Source of the DNA: Thermoplasmata archaeon | GTDB lineage: Archaea; Thermoplasmatota; E2; DHVEG-1 | Direction: 5' to 3' | Length of the DNA stretch: 38,058 nt | Assembly: GCA_030640585.1 (NCBI GenBank) | Contig: DAOWIZ010000026.1 | Span: forward strand, 1-38,058 | In this document: positions 27,410-37,519 of the stretch, in pieces | How positions within the stretch are numbered: position 1 is the stretch's first letter | How the letters are laid out: each line of letters starts with the position of its first letter | The notes under the pieces: generated by a model | Seen by the model: the letters and a program-made list of their open reading frames with translations, nothing else | Told to the model about the DNA's origin: nothing | Database searches by the model: none | Program-made: the position numbers and the translations under genes

Positions 27410-29584
27410 TCAACTTAATTTTACGCTATTAATTTCACTGAGATCACTGAGACTGTTCATTTTTATCATGTTATTTGAAATGGTATATAGAACGCTATCA
27501 ATGTAGAGTGAACGTGTGATATCATATGAAGAACAATAGTGGTAACGTCTATAGTTGTTTGTCTCCGTGGTTTCTTCCATGTCTCTGTGCGTTATTCTTC
27601 CTTGAAAGTCAAAGCCATCTTCAAGTGAGAGTTTGTATACATATGCTCCTTGGAATGTAAAATCAGCATATCTTTTGCCACCATCCTTGAATTCATATAG
27701 ACTGATTGGTAAGACTAGTAGTTCTTTTTCCCTGTCAAACAACAGTGCTTTATGGTTGTTTAACACAGGTGTACTGGTTCCACGATCCCCTATTATGACT
27801 TTTGCGACTTCTTTTGGGTTCTCTGGATCACTAACGTCAAATAAAGCAATTTTTACTCCTAGTATAGCTGTGTAATATACTGCATCTTCTGAATGGATTT
27901 TATCAGCATCTATTGTCTCATCAGCATCTTTTCCTATGCCTATGATATGGGTTTCATCATATGGATGAAGATAATCAGAGTATCCTGGTATTTTTAGTTC
28001 ACCTAGTATCTCAGGATCATATAGATTAGAGAGATCAAGGACAAAGAATGGATCAACGTTTTTGAATGTTACAAGATATGCACGGTCGCCCATGAATCTT
28101 GCTGATTTCATGTTTTCACCAGGTGCTATGTTTTCTACTTCACCAACGATGTCTAGTTTTTCATCAAGAATATAGACATTGGTACATTTTTTGATGTTAC
28201 TCTGCCAGTATCCATCTGTCTGTGCGGCTACTCTTAAAAATCCATTATGTTCATCTAGTGAAAACTGGTTGAGTACCCGGCCAGGGGTGCTGCCATTGCA
28301 CATATATTCTATATTTCCAGCGTTTACTGCTATTTTATGAATTACAGTTCTATGTATTCTTTTTTGAATTTCTATTTGTATATCATTTCTTTGTTGTTCA
28401 TCAAGGGTTTCATAGAAACTATTTAGAATCCATTGTACAACTTGTTGTTTGTTGTAATCTTGTATGTCAAAACCACGAGCGTTTAAAATATCTTCTTTAA
28501 CGTCATCTGGGAGTATTGGGAAAACAACTTCATCTATGATTTGCTGCATAACATGATAATCATTGTAGTTTGTCTGATAAGTAATATATATATTATTTTT
28601 TGAAACATACATGTTTTGACTGTTTCCAAGAGTGAATATTTTGTCAACAACTTCTTCATCGGTATCTTTTACATTTATTGATACAACATGTGTAAGTGTG
28701 TAGCTACTTGATGGTACATCAATGCAGCAGAGATTAGAAAGAGGAATTTCTTTTACAACGCCATCGATGGATATCAAAGGAACAATGGTATCATCAGTTT
28801 CATAACAATCACGTATGGAATAAGAGTATTGATTTGTTATAATATATACATAGTCCCCTATCATACGTGCGTTGAAATAATTACCAGCAACAACAATGTC
28901 TTTTTCAAGAACAGGTTCATTTCTATCACTTAGATCATAGATTTTGATATAGGTATTTGAAGAATCAAACCAAGGATTTGGTAAACCAATATCTTCTTTT
29001 TCGTTACATACAAAATAACTATATGAGCCGAAAACAACTAGTTTATCACCATTGATGAAAATGTTACTAATTGAATGACCTATGGTTATTGTTGATAGAA
29101 CCTCTGCATCCTCTGCAGGGTATGCTTTAATAATATAGACTTTCTGATTATCTACAATGTATAGATATTTTCCATCTGTTTTAACCATATCTGGCTCGTC
29201 AACACCTTCAACTTGTATATTTGTCTCAGAGAACTCAACTTTTTTACCACCAAATCCAACATTTAATACTTCACCTTCAGCAAAGCCATCATCCATATCA
29301 ATTGCTATCATTGGTTCCATGGCCCATGGGTGGCTATTTTCCCTATAGCGCAGATTTGTAGATGAACAATTATGTAAAAAACTTGTAAAATCCTCATAAG
29401 AAGAAAAATCTACTAATCCATATGTATAAGAATTAGGATCACGTGATGAGGATGACCACGTAAAGGGATTGTTATTTGTGTTACCAGTTACAACAGGCTG
29501 AATTTGTACTGCACATCCAAAGCTTACAATTATTATAATTCCAACTAGCATTATTCCGCTGAGTTTCATTTTTTTACTTACCAT
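27410..29584 (-). CDS. Secreted/lipid-anchored beta-propeller domain protein
   Basis: About 724 aa; signal peptide with lipobox-like VSFGC; GVDEPDMVKTDGKYLYIVDNQKVYIIKAYPA and ARFMGDRAYLVTFKNVDPFFVLDLSNLYDPEILGELKIPGYSDYLHPYDETHIIGIGKD typical of the Beta_propel secreted family. Confidence 0.87.
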   Translation of the reverse strand: MVSKKMKLSGIMLVGIIIIVSFGCAVQIQPVVTGNTNNNPFTWSSSSRDPNSYTYGLVDFSSYEDFTSFLHNCSSTNLRYRENSHPWAMEPMIAIDMDDGFAEGEVLNVGFGGKKVEFSETNIQVEGVDEPDMVKTDGKYLYIVDNQKVYIIKAYPAEDAEVLSTITIGHSISNIFINGDKLVVFGSYSYFVCNEKEDIGLPNPWFDSSNTYIKIYDLSDRNEPVLEKDIVVAGNYFNARMIGDYVYIITNQYSYSIRDCYETDDTIVPLISIDGVVKEIPLSNLCCIDVPSSSYTLTHVVSINVKDTDEEVVDKIFTLGNSQNMYVSKNNIYITYQTNYNDYHVMQQIIDEVVFPILPDDVKEDILNARGFDIQDYNKQQVVQWILNSFYETLDEQQRNDIQIEIQKRIHRTVIHKIAVNAGNIEYMCNGSTPGRVLNQFSLDEHNGFLRVAAQTDGYWQSNIKKCTNVYILDEKLDIVGEVENIAPGENMKSARFMGDRAYLVTFKNVDPFFVLDLSNLYDPEILGELKIPGYSDYLHPYDETHIIGIGKDADETIDADKIHSEDAVYYTAILGVKIALFDVSDPENPKEVAKVIIGDRGTSTPVLNNHKALLFDREKELLVLPISLYEFKDGGKRYADFTFQGAYVYKLSLEDGFDFQGRITHRDMEETTETNNYRRYHYCSSYDITRSLYIDSVLYTISNNMIKMNSLSDLSEINSVKLS

Positions 29585-29741
29585 ATTTATCACACTTTAA
29601 TTTTGTTTGTACCATGAATTATATCTATCATGGTTTATATATGGTCGGAAAACGTTTGGGAAAAACCAAACAACCACTCCTTATACAAATACAAAAAATT
29701 CAGAAGAAAATAATATTAAATAAAGAAAAATAAGGATGAGA

Positions 29742-31067
29742 TTACAAAGTTTCTGTTTTCTCATCAAACTTGATATTCATTTCTTCAAGTTCATCAAGAA
29801 TAGGGTTATATATCTCTGGAACAACTGGTATGTATACACCTTTCAGATTTATTTTTTCCTCAAGAATCATCTTTACAGCTATTGCTGCAGGTATCGATAC
29901 TGTTCGTGCAACTGATGAGTCATCATTCGGTATTCCATAGTCAACAAGTGTTGATGTTATGTATTCTTTTTTATTAGGGTATTCTGCAACAAATTCATGA
30001 TGCATTACTATCATATCTCGTTCATCACTACCAAGTGCCATCTTTTTTAATGTAATTACGTTTAGATAATCAAGTGGGTTATCCTGATCTTCCGGTAGTG
30101 GTATATCACTGAAAAGTCCTAGCCATCCAAGACGTTTAATGACAGTTGAATAAGTTTCTAAGTCAAGGTATTTTGCTGTTGCTTTTTCAAGGTCATCATC
30201 GGGTTTTGCATCGATTAAACATCGAGTCATATCGGCATAAGTTTTACCAGAAAAACCATCAACGGGTTTATCATTTAACCAGCCTAGTGCTACAATTTTT
30301 CTCATTGTTTCACACCAACCAGTCATCCTAAAAGTACCTCGATATACAGTTTGTGCATCTTTCAAACCATAGATATCTTTGTATGGTACACTATTACGAT
30401 TTGGATAGTTTTCAAAACTTCCAACACCAGGTACATCCTGAATATAGTAGTTTTCAAATAGTTGTTCACCAGGATAATTTTTTTCTTTTCCATCTTCAAG
30501 CCAACGTGACGGGTTTTTTGATGCAAGTAATACGCCTCGTGGAGCCCATGAAAACTTGTAGCCAAAAGGATTATTATTTGCCTCATGAGATGGTAGTGCA
30601 CCTGTTGATGATTTAAAACTAACGATTTTTCCACCTTTTTCAGCAACATCATGAATGACTCTCATTGCACTCATATGATCAATTCCAGGGTCCAATCCAG
30701 ATTCATTAAGAATTAGTATACCTGCATTTTTTGCTTCATCATCTAGTGCTTTCATCTCATCGCTAACATAAGAAGTGGTTACCATCTGTTTTTTATGTTT
30801 AATACATAGTTTTGCAACCTTTACATGAAAAGTATAAGGTAGTAAACTAACTGTTAAATCTGACTCAGAGACAAGTTTTTCTAAAAGATTTTCATCTGAG
30901 ACATCCAATGCTATCGCTGTTCCATTTGGATGTCCATCTATTATTTTTTCTGCTTTGCTAACAGTTCTACTCGCCATTGTTACATGGTAATCTGTTTTAT
31001 CAAAAAGGTATCTAACCATTGGTCTTGATATCATGCCAGCTCCAAGAATAAGTACTTTTTTTGTCAT
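29742..31067 (-). CDS. Saccharopine dehydrogenase (L-glutamate-forming, Lys9-like)
   Basis: 441 aa; GAGMISRPMVRYLFDKTDYHVTMASRTVSKAEKI, TVSLLPYTFHVKVAKLCI, GLDPGIDHMSAMRVI, NNPFGYKFSWAPRGVLLASKNPSRW, YRGTFRMTGWCETM. Confidence 0.88.
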   Translation of the reverse strand: MTKKVLILGAGMISRPMVRYLFDKTDYHVTMASRTVSKAEKIIDGHPNGTAIALDVSDENLLEKLVSESDLTVSLLPYTFHVKVAKLCIKHKKQMVTTSYVSDEMKALDDEAKNAGILILNESGLDPGIDHMSAMRVIHDVAEKGGKIVSFKSSTGALPSHEANNNPFGYKFSWAPRGVLLASKNPSRWLEDGKEKNYPGEQLFENYYIQDVPGVGSFENYPNRNSVPYKDIYGLKDAQTVYRGTFRMTGWCETMRKIVALGWLNDKPVDGFSGKTYADMTRCLIDAKPDDDLEKATAKYLDLETYSTVIKRLGWLGLFSDIPLPEDQDNPLDYLNVITLKKMALGSDERDMIVMHHEFVAEYPNKKEYITSTLVDYGIPNDDSSVARTVSIPAAIAVKMILEEKINLKGVYIPVVPEIYNPILDELEEMNIKFDEKTETL

Positions 31068-31328
31068 ATTTTAGTTTCACCCCAGATACGTTAGTTGTTA
31101 TGTGGGCGAAACAAAAATGTCTATAAAAATTTGTTGATACAAATACATCATTCATAATATAGTTTTATTGGGATTGGTGATGGGTCTGGATTTTGAAAAA
31201 CAGGAGAATTGGTGAATTATCCTAAAATTTTTTTGTTATATTGTATGTTATATTTACCCAGACCCAGATTTTTTATTTTTAGGATGGATCGGAAAAAGTG
31301 ACATGTTTTATGATATTTAAGGGTGTCC

Positions 31329-31358
31329 TGTTAAAATGTCAAAATGACAAAATGTCAA
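31329..31358. promoter_or_regulatory. Recurrent motif copy 2, extended: TGTTAAAATGTCAAAATGACAAAATGTCAA
   Basis: Exact TGTTAAAATGTCAAAATGA 19-mer extended into an 8-bp-period array TGTTAAAA/TGTCAAAA/TGACAAAA/TGTCAA. Confidence 0.55.
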
Positions 31359-31402
31359 TTTTATAGAAATATTTGAAAAAAATTAGAGAGGCAGGTAATT
31401 TT

Positions 31403-31792
31403 TTAATTGTTTCTTGCTATGAGAAAATTATAACTTTTTTCTACACTCTGAATTAACTCTTTTATGTCAAGAGGTTTTGCCAGGTAATCATATACATATG
31501 AACCAATCGTGCCCATGACATTGTGATTTTTTGTTCCTTTACCAGTGATGATGCTTATTGCAACGTTTTTAATGTATCCTCTGTCTACTATTTCTTTTAT
31601 TGTCGTCCATCCATCCATTTCTGGCATCATAAGATCCATTAATATTACTCCCTCAAAGCCTTTTTCCATTTCTTTTAGACATTCAAATCCATTGCTAACT
31701 GTTACTACATCATATCTTTGATATTCAAGCACTGTTTTTAAAGAGGATAAAATATCAGGTTCATCATCAACAATCATTACTCTTTTATCCAT
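31403..31792 (-). CDS. Stand-alone response regulator (CheY-like receiver domain)
   Basis: MDKRVMIVDDEPDILSSLKTVLEYQRYDVV..., GVILMDLMMPEMDGW, ISIITGKG, DYLAKPLDIKEL. ATG at 31792 with GGAAGGT SD. Confidence 0.9.
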   Translation of the reverse strand: MDKRVMIVDDEPDILSSLKTVLEYQRYDVVTVSNGFECLKEMEKGFEGVILMDLMMPEMDGWTTIKEIVDRGYIKNVAISIITGKGTKNHNVMGTIGSYVYDYLAKPLDIKELIQSVEKSYNFLIARNN

Positions 31793-31871
31793 TTTACCTT
31801 CCACCTTGCCAAAACATATTGCTACATTATGACATGATAGTATTTGTCGATTATGGTATATAAAACTAATC

Positions 31872-31890
31872 TGTTAAAATGTCAAAATGA
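31872..31890. promoter_or_regulatory. Recurrent motif copy 3, upstream of the response regulator
   Basis: Exact TGTTAAAATGTCAAAATGA; adjacent TTTTATATACC on the minus strand is a plausible TATA box between motif and gene. Confidence 0.5.
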
Positions 31891-31924
31891 AAAAATAAAA
31901 AATGAGAGTTATAACACATTTTTA

Positions 31925-33010
31925 TTATTGATTGTTCTGCTGAAATCCTTTTAAGAAATCAATAAGAGCCTGAACACCATCAGCAGGCATCGCATTATAA
32001 ATAGATGCTCTCATACCACCAACACTTCGATGACCTTTCAAACCAACAAGATCTTTTGCTAGTGCTTCTTTTACACATTTTTCTTCAAGTTCAGGAGTTT
32101 GTAAGTTAAAAGTTACATTCATAAGGGATCTGGAATCGGTTTTAGCATGTCCTTCATAGAAGCCATCAGAATTATCTATTACATCATAGAGAATTTTTGC
32201 TTTTTTCCTGTTGATTTTTTCCATAGCAGGTATCCCACCAATACTTTTCAGATACTCTAAGCAAAGTTTACACATATAAATCGGAAAGACAGGTCCTGTG
32301 TTGAAAAGCGAGTCTTTATCCACATGTGTTTTCCACTTCTGCATAATAGGCGAATCTTTAGGGACACGATCAAGTAAATCCTCTCTAACAATGACTATGG
32401 TAACACCTGCCGGTCCAATATTTTTTTGTGCACCAGCATAAATTACACCAAACTTTTTTGGATCGATGACTTTATTCATCATATGTGAGGACATATCACA
32501 AACTAGCGGTACATCACTTGATACTTTTGGCCATTCATGATACTCCGTCCCATAAATTGTATTATTACCTGTAATATGGGCAAAAGCAGATTTATCACTA
32601 AAAACTATATCTTTTGGTATATAGGAGAACTTTTCATCCTCTGAACTTGCAACTACTTTGACATCACCATAAAATTTTGCTTCTTTGATTGCCTTTGTAG
32701 ACCAAGTACCAGTATTGACATACTCCATAGGTTTACCATTGTCTTGTAGGTTCAATGGAACCATATAAAATTGTGAAGAAGCACCACCTTGAAGCCACAT
32801 GACTTTATAGTCATCAGGAAGATGCATTAACTCCTTAACCAGGTTTGACGCCTCAGCATGTGTCTTGGCATATTCCTTTGACCTATGGGAAATCTCCAAA
32901 ATAGACATCCCAGTATTGCTAAAATTCAAAAACTCTTCTTGTGCTTTTTTCAAAGCTGCAAGCGGTAGCGTTGCAGGTCCTGCATAAAAATTGTAAACAC
33001 GTTTTGTCAT
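31925..33010 (-). CDS. serC: Phosphoserine aminotransferase
   Basis: 361 aa; YNFYAGPATLPLAALKKAQEE, WLQGGASSQFYMVPLNL, VIYAGAQKNIGPAGVTIVIVR, GHRSVGGMRASIYNAMP. Confidence 0.95.
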   Translation of the reverse strand: MTKRVYNFYAGPATLPLAALKKAQEEFLNFSNTGMSILEISHRSKEYAKTHAEASNLVKELMHLPDDYKVMWLQGGASSQFYMVPLNLQDNGKPMEYVNTGTWSTKAIKEAKFYGDVKVVASSEDEKFSYIPKDIVFSDKSAFAHITGNNTIYGTEYHEWPKVSSDVPLVCDMSSHMMNKVIDPKKFGVIYAGAQKNIGPAGVTIVIVREDLLDRVPKDSPIMQKWKTHVDKDSLFNTGPVFPIYMCKLCLEYLKSIGGIPAMEKINRKKAKILYDVIDNSDGFYEGHAKTDSRSLMNVTFNLQTPELEEKCVKEALAKDLVGLKGHRSVGGMRASIYNAMPADGVQALIDFLKGFQQNNQ

Positions 33011-33160
33011 AATTCAAATCACTCCATATCTTGTGGACCTGTATATATAGAAGACGGATTTAAAGAATTCGGAAGAAGAACCACTTTTTTAGGTAACACT
33101 TGTACAACAAACCCTTTATAATAATAAAAACAAAATAAAAATGTAGTGAGGGAATATACA

Positions 33161-33514
33161 ATGAAGAGATTACTTGTAAAAGCATTGAAAAACCGATTCA
33201 ACATGGAAAAAGATGACGCAATTGCACTTGCAAAAACAGTAGAAAAAATCTTTAATGGACAAGAAGAAGTCGAAGATATGAGCATTGACAAACATGCAAG
33301 ATCATTGTTTTATGAACTACAAAGAGAAAAACTTCTTAAATTAAGAAGGGAAGAACTCAAAGAACAGGGTAAATTTATTCGTAAGTATTACTGGTCATTT
33401 GACAACAAAATCATCAAAGAAGCAGCATATGAAAAATATGTACAAGATGAAAAATATGCAATATACAAAAAAATACCAAAAGATGCATGGCTTATTCATG
33501 CACAGTACAACTAA
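33161..33514 (+). CDS. Conserved archaeal hypothetical protein
   Basis: ATG at 33161 with GAGGG SD; 117 aa charged helical protein. Confidence 0.75.
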   Translation: MKRLLVKALKNRFNMEKDDAIALAKTVEKIFNGQEEVEDMSIDKHARSLFYELQREKLLKLRREELKEQGKFIRKYYWSFDNKIIKEAAYEKYVQDEKYAIYKKIPKDAWLIHAQYN

Positions 33515-33527
33515 AAAAACGTATTTT

Positions 33528-33812
33528 TTAATTATCAATATCTGGTGGATCTAAAATCTGGCTATACTGATAAATATCTCTAATGTTTTTTTCTTTTAGT
33601 TTTTTCTCAGATATATCAGATTTCATGTCTATTAAAAGTTTACGAAAAGAAAGTAAAACCACAAGAAAACTAATAAATATTGTACTTAAAAAGACATAAT
33701 TTATCAATTCTGTATAAATAGAACTAAAAATAAAAACTAGGCATAAAGTTGACAGCGTCAGAATTGAGAGAAATGAAATAAAAACCATGTCTGACATTTT
33801 TCGCGTTGTCAT
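33528..33812 (-). CDS. Small membrane protein (two TM segments)
   Basis: 94 aa with two adjacent hydrophobic stretches. Confidence 0.6.
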   Translation of the reverse strand: MTTRKMSDMVFISFLSILTLSTLCLVFIFSSIYTELINYVFLSTIFISFLVVLLSFRKLLIDMKSDISEKKLKEKNIRDIYQYSQILDPPDIDN

Positions 33813-33845
33813 TCTACCCTATAAACTTGGTTGTTTTATGGGTAC

Positions 33846-34430
33846 TTAAAAGTTTTCTTTTATTTTATTTTTAAAACGATATAATTTTTTAGTTGATTTA
33901 TTAATTACATCATTAGCAATATCAACTAATAATTGCAGATATTCATCATCACAAAACAACATACCATTCCTACCAATAGGGGAATCAAGACGTTCGGTGC
34001 TACAAATTTCAACAACAATTTTACCTACAATAGATTTCAAACTACTATGTTTAAAACCAGATGCAACAGCAGTTTTCACCATTTTGTCCGCAGCAGCATT
34101 ATTCTTTGCAGTGATATGAATGATAGGTGACTGAGCAAGTAACCATAACTGACCAGTTTTTGCGTTTTTCATAGATGATAAAATTTCTTCTGGTTGTATT
34201 GTCCTATGCCATTTACCAAGAAACTTTGCATTTTTTTTATCACCAATACCAGGTATTTCAAGTAAAACAATTCGTCCGGCACAACTACTACTGGTATAGT
34301 AATCATCAGATCTGTTGATTATATCAAGTATTGGCAGTATTTTTTCATCGGCTCTCTTTTCATCTTTTGCTTTTGAAAGTTTTTCAAGTGCAATTTTTTC
34401 CCCATCTAAAAAATCTTTTTCTAAATTCAT
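33846..34430 (-). CDS. taw3: Wyosine-modification methyltransferase Taw3/TYW3-like
   Basis: YYTSSSCAGRIVLLEIPG, KFLGKWHRTI, WLLAQSPIIHITAKNNAAADKMVKTAVASGFKHSSL, RLDSPIG. Confidence 0.85.
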   Translation of the reverse strand: MNLEKDFLDGEKIALEKLSKAKDEKRADEKILPILDIINRSDDYYTSSSCAGRIVLLEIPGIGDKKNAKFLGKWHRTIQPEEILSSMKNAKTGQLWLLAQSPIIHITAKNNAAADKMVKTAVASGFKHSSLKSIVGKIVVEICSTERLDSPIGRNGMLFCDDEYLQLLVDIANDVINKSTKKLYRFKNKIKENF

Positions 34431-34441
34431 GATAGATTCTC

Positions 34442-35593
34442 TCACAACTCTTTAACTGTTTTTTCAACGACTATATCACGTTTTTTAAGTTCATCAAAAA
34501 ACAAATCACATGGAACAATTTCTTCGTTACAAAAAACACCATGTTCCTGAATTACTCCTCTTTCTATCATCTGAGCAATAATTGAAACAGGGTAACTGGT
34601 GGTACGCATCATAGAAGTAATGTTATTTTCTTCATCATAATAATCAATCATAGTATATTCCATAAATGTTTTTTTATCATCTTTAAAACCCTCACTTAAA
34701 ACTTTCATAAGGACTAAATCTTTACCTGTTGTTGGAATTTTTTTCAAAAGAAGAGAAATAAATAAATCACGTGGAACAATTTTTTCACCTATAATCTTAG
34801 TTGTTTTTTCTTCAGCAAGTCCGAGATCTAAAAATGGTTTGAATTTTTCACAATGACCAGGGTAACGAATTGTTTTATAGTCAAGATATCCTATTTTATT
34901 TTTGTAACTATGTGGTAGTGTTGAACATCCTCCAGAGGTAAGAAATGCTTCCATGTTTCCAAATGGTTCTGGAAAGGCTATTGTTTCAACATCTGTCATA
35001 GATTCTCTTTTGATGATTTTTTTATTATCTAAAATCATTGCGTCTTCTACATACTCGTTGATTAATCCATTTGGTGAGAAAACTATTTGATAGTTAAATG
35101 GTGGTTTTGGATCCTGTGGAAGGCCGCCTGCTCTTAGTTTTACAGATTCAACTTTGTCCATTTGTTCAACAATATCTTTTGTAATAATTGAAACAAGACC
35201 TGGCGCAAGACCACAATCAGGAATAATTGTCACACTATTCTTTTTGGCTTTTCTATGAAGATTTTTTTCTTTTTCTACAATATCGTTGTTACCGCCAAGA
35301 TCAAGGAAATGTGTTTTTGTATCAATTGCTATATTTGCCAGATCATAGTTGAAAGTATATGGTATTGCAGAAATTGCTATGTCAAAATCTTTGAAGTATC
35401 TCTTTACTTTCTTTAATTTTTTAACGTTTAAAATATCAAAATTTATACTTTTTCTATCTAAAAATTTTTCAGCGGAACGTAGTGTCTTTCTATCTTTATC
35501 AACCATTGTTATATTGTCAAAGTTTGAAAAATGACATAGATCATATGCTATTGCTCGCCCCATCATACCTGATCCAAGTACAAGAATTTTCAT
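34442..35593 (-). CDS. Saccharopine dehydrogenase family, lysine 6-dehydrogenase-like
   Basis: 383 aa; MKILVLGSGMMGRAIAYDL, IPDCGLAPGLVSII, GGLPQDPKPPFNYQIVFSPNGLINEYVE, TSGGCSTLPHSYKNKIGYLDYKTIRYPGHCEKF. Confidence 0.85.
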   Translation of the reverse strand: MKILVLGSGMMGRAIAYDLCHFSNFDNITMVDKDRKTLRSAEKFLDRKSINFDILNVKKLKKVKRYFKDFDIAISAIPYTFNYDLANIAIDTKTHFLDLGGNNDIVEKEKNLHRKAKKNSVTIIPDCGLAPGLVSIITKDIVEQMDKVESVKLRAGGLPQDPKPPFNYQIVFSPNGLINEYVEDAMILDNKKIIKRESMTDVETIAFPEPFGNMEAFLTSGGCSTLPHSYKNKIGYLDYKTIRYPGHCEKFKPFLDLGLAEEKTTKIIGEKIVPRDLFISLLLKKIPTTGKDLVLMKVLSEGFKDDKKTFMEYTMIDYYDEENNITSMMRTTSYPVSIIAQMIERGVIQEHGVFCNEEIVPCDLFFDELKKRDIVVEKTVKEL

Positions 35594-35646
35594 GATTTTT
35601 CTCCGAATAGTTGCATATGATGAATATTAGTTTAAAGAGTTTTTCT

Positions 35647-37215
35647 CTATATGTTTTCGAATGCTTTTGCCATAAGTTTTTGTTCTTCTTTATCTTGTTT
35701 TATTAGTAAACTAAACACAATAGTTAGAACTATAGATAATGGTAGTGCTATAAAAAGTGGATCTAACATATTTATCACGTAGTTATCTGTCAAAGATGAG
35801 CCTATTATTTGTGGTGCCGTTTTGAAATAAATAAGAGCATACCAAAACATTGTAAATATGAATCCACCTAGCATTCCCGCCCATGCACCTGCTCGGCTTG
35901 TTTTCTTCCAATAAAGCATAAATGTGTATGGTGCAAGAAACGTACATGCCATTAGTCCAAAGAAAAAGGCACACATTATTGCAACTACATCTGGTGGGTT
36001 TAATGAAATTATCAAGGTGACACCAACAATTACTAATGTTGCTATTCTTGTGATTTGTAAAGATTTCTTTTCAGATCCTCCTTTTTTCATGCCCTTTTCA
36101 TATACATCTCTACCAAGTGATGCTCCTGCTGTATGAAATAATGCACTTGCTGTTGACATTGCTGCTGCAAGTACTGCAAATAAAAATAGAAATACAAACC
36201 ATTGTGGGAACAGCTCACTTACTATAAGTGGTACTACCTTATCAGGTGTACCTGGATATGTTAATCCATTATTCACCATCAAAACATTACAGAGTGGACC
36301 TATGCTAAAAGCAGTGAACGTCATTAAAAGAATAAATATGCCGCCATAAGGTATTGCTCGACGAAGTGCTTTTTCACTTTTTGCAGATAGATATCGTACA
36401 ATAAGTTGAGGTTGAGCAAGCACACCAATTCCTACTCCAAAAATAAGTGTAAGAAGCATCATAAAAGGTGCGGATAAAACCGGCGGCATTGATGTTAAAC
36501 CATTTGGCGCTTGAGTTGCTGCAGGACTACCAATACCTTCCAAGATTTCAGGTGTTAAAGCAGCAGCGGCTTCATGAGCAGGGCCAACACCACCAAGCAT
36601 ACTATATATTCCAATAGTTAAAATAAGCATACCCGCAAGCATTAGTACTCCTTGAACTGCATGTGTCCACATTACAGCATAAAGTCCACCAACAACCAAA
36701 TAGATTCCAACAATTATTGTAAAAACTATAACACAAATCTCATATGGAATTCCAAATGAAACTTGAAATAATGAAGATACTGCAAGAAAAACAGCAGAAG
36801 TATATGCTATCATAAAAACTGCAATTATAATACCTGAAACTGCTTGTAATTTAGTGGAATTAAATCTGTTTCCTAGCATCTCAGGTAATGTTAGTGCTTT
36901 AAGTGAAAGCCCCATTTTTCTTGTTCTAAAACCATAAAATATGAATGCTATTAGAATACCAATAAAAACATTGAGAAATGCTAACCATAGAAGTGCATGA
37001 CCATAAATAGATGCAATACCTGAAAAACCAATTAATGCAACAGCACTAATGAATGTTGCACCATATGAAAATGCTATAACAAGTGCACCCATTTTACGAC
37101 CTGCAACATAATAATCCTCTGCAGTTTTTGTTTTTTTATAACCCAGATATCCTAAAAAAGAAAATACACCTGCAAAAAGAGCCATGAAAATAACAAAAAA
37201 TATTACGTCTTCCAT
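35647..37215 (-). CDS. Sodium:solute symporter (SSS family)
   Basis: Many TM segments; AEDYYVAGRKMGALVIAFSYGATFISAVALIGFSG; ATG at 37215 directly after the small subunit stop. Confidence 0.9.
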   Translation of the reverse strand: MEDVIFFVIFMALFAGVFSFLGYLGYKKTKTAEDYYVAGRKMGALVIAFSYGATFISAVALIGFSGIASIYGHALLWLAFLNVFIGILIAFIFYGFRTRKMGLSLKALTLPEMLGNRFNSTKLQAVSGIIIAVFMIAYTSAVFLAVSSLFQVSFGIPYEICVIVFTIIVGIYLVVGGLYAVMWTHAVQGVLMLAGMLILTIGIYSMLGGVGPAHEAAAALTPEILEGIGSPAATQAPNGLTSMPPVLSAPFMMLLTLIFGVGIGVLAQPQLIVRYLSAKSEKALRRAIPYGGIFILLMTFTAFSIGPLCNVLMVNNGLTYPGTPDKVVPLIVSELFPQWFVFLFLFAVLAAAMSTASALFHTAGASLGRDVYEKGMKKGGSEKKSLQITRIATLVIVGVTLIISLNPPDVVAIMCAFFFGLMACTFLAPYTFMLYWKKTSRAGAWAGMLGGFIFTMFWYALIYFKTAPQIIGSSLTDNYVINMLDPLFIALPLSIVLTIVFSLLIKQDKEEQKLMAKAFENI

Positions 37216-37216
37216 T

Positions 37217-37372
37217 TTATTTTGCCCCTTTTTCTTTGGTGATTGTTTTTTCATTACCAGATTTCCTTAGAAATTGATCATAAATACCATAAAGTACACA
37301 TGCTGCGGCTGCTAATATTGTTCCAATCCAAGCTGTAAACACCCAAGGATCCATTCCAAGTATCATACTCAT
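37217..37372 (-). CDS. Symporter small accessory protein (single TM)
   Basis: MSMILGMDPWVFTAWIGTILAAAACVLYGIYDQF...; coupled to the symporter gene. Confidence 0.75.
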   Translation of the reverse strand: MSMILGMDPWVFTAWIGTILAAAACVLYGIYDQFLRKSGNEKTITKEKGAK

Positions 37373-37519
37373 ATCTTTTCCTCCCCAAATAATCAACAAT
37401 ATTGTTTATTGATGTTTGGATGGGAAACTCCTCATGTAATTTATATCTTTCTTAATTTTTTTCAGAAATCATTATATCTAGATAGTTTATTCAGGCCGCA
37501 ACAATGGAGGTTATTCTTT

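Noticed and set aside
33511-33530. TAAAAAAACGTATTTTTTA palindrome between convergent genes
   Set aside because: Short A/T palindrome, probably an ordinary bidirectional terminator.
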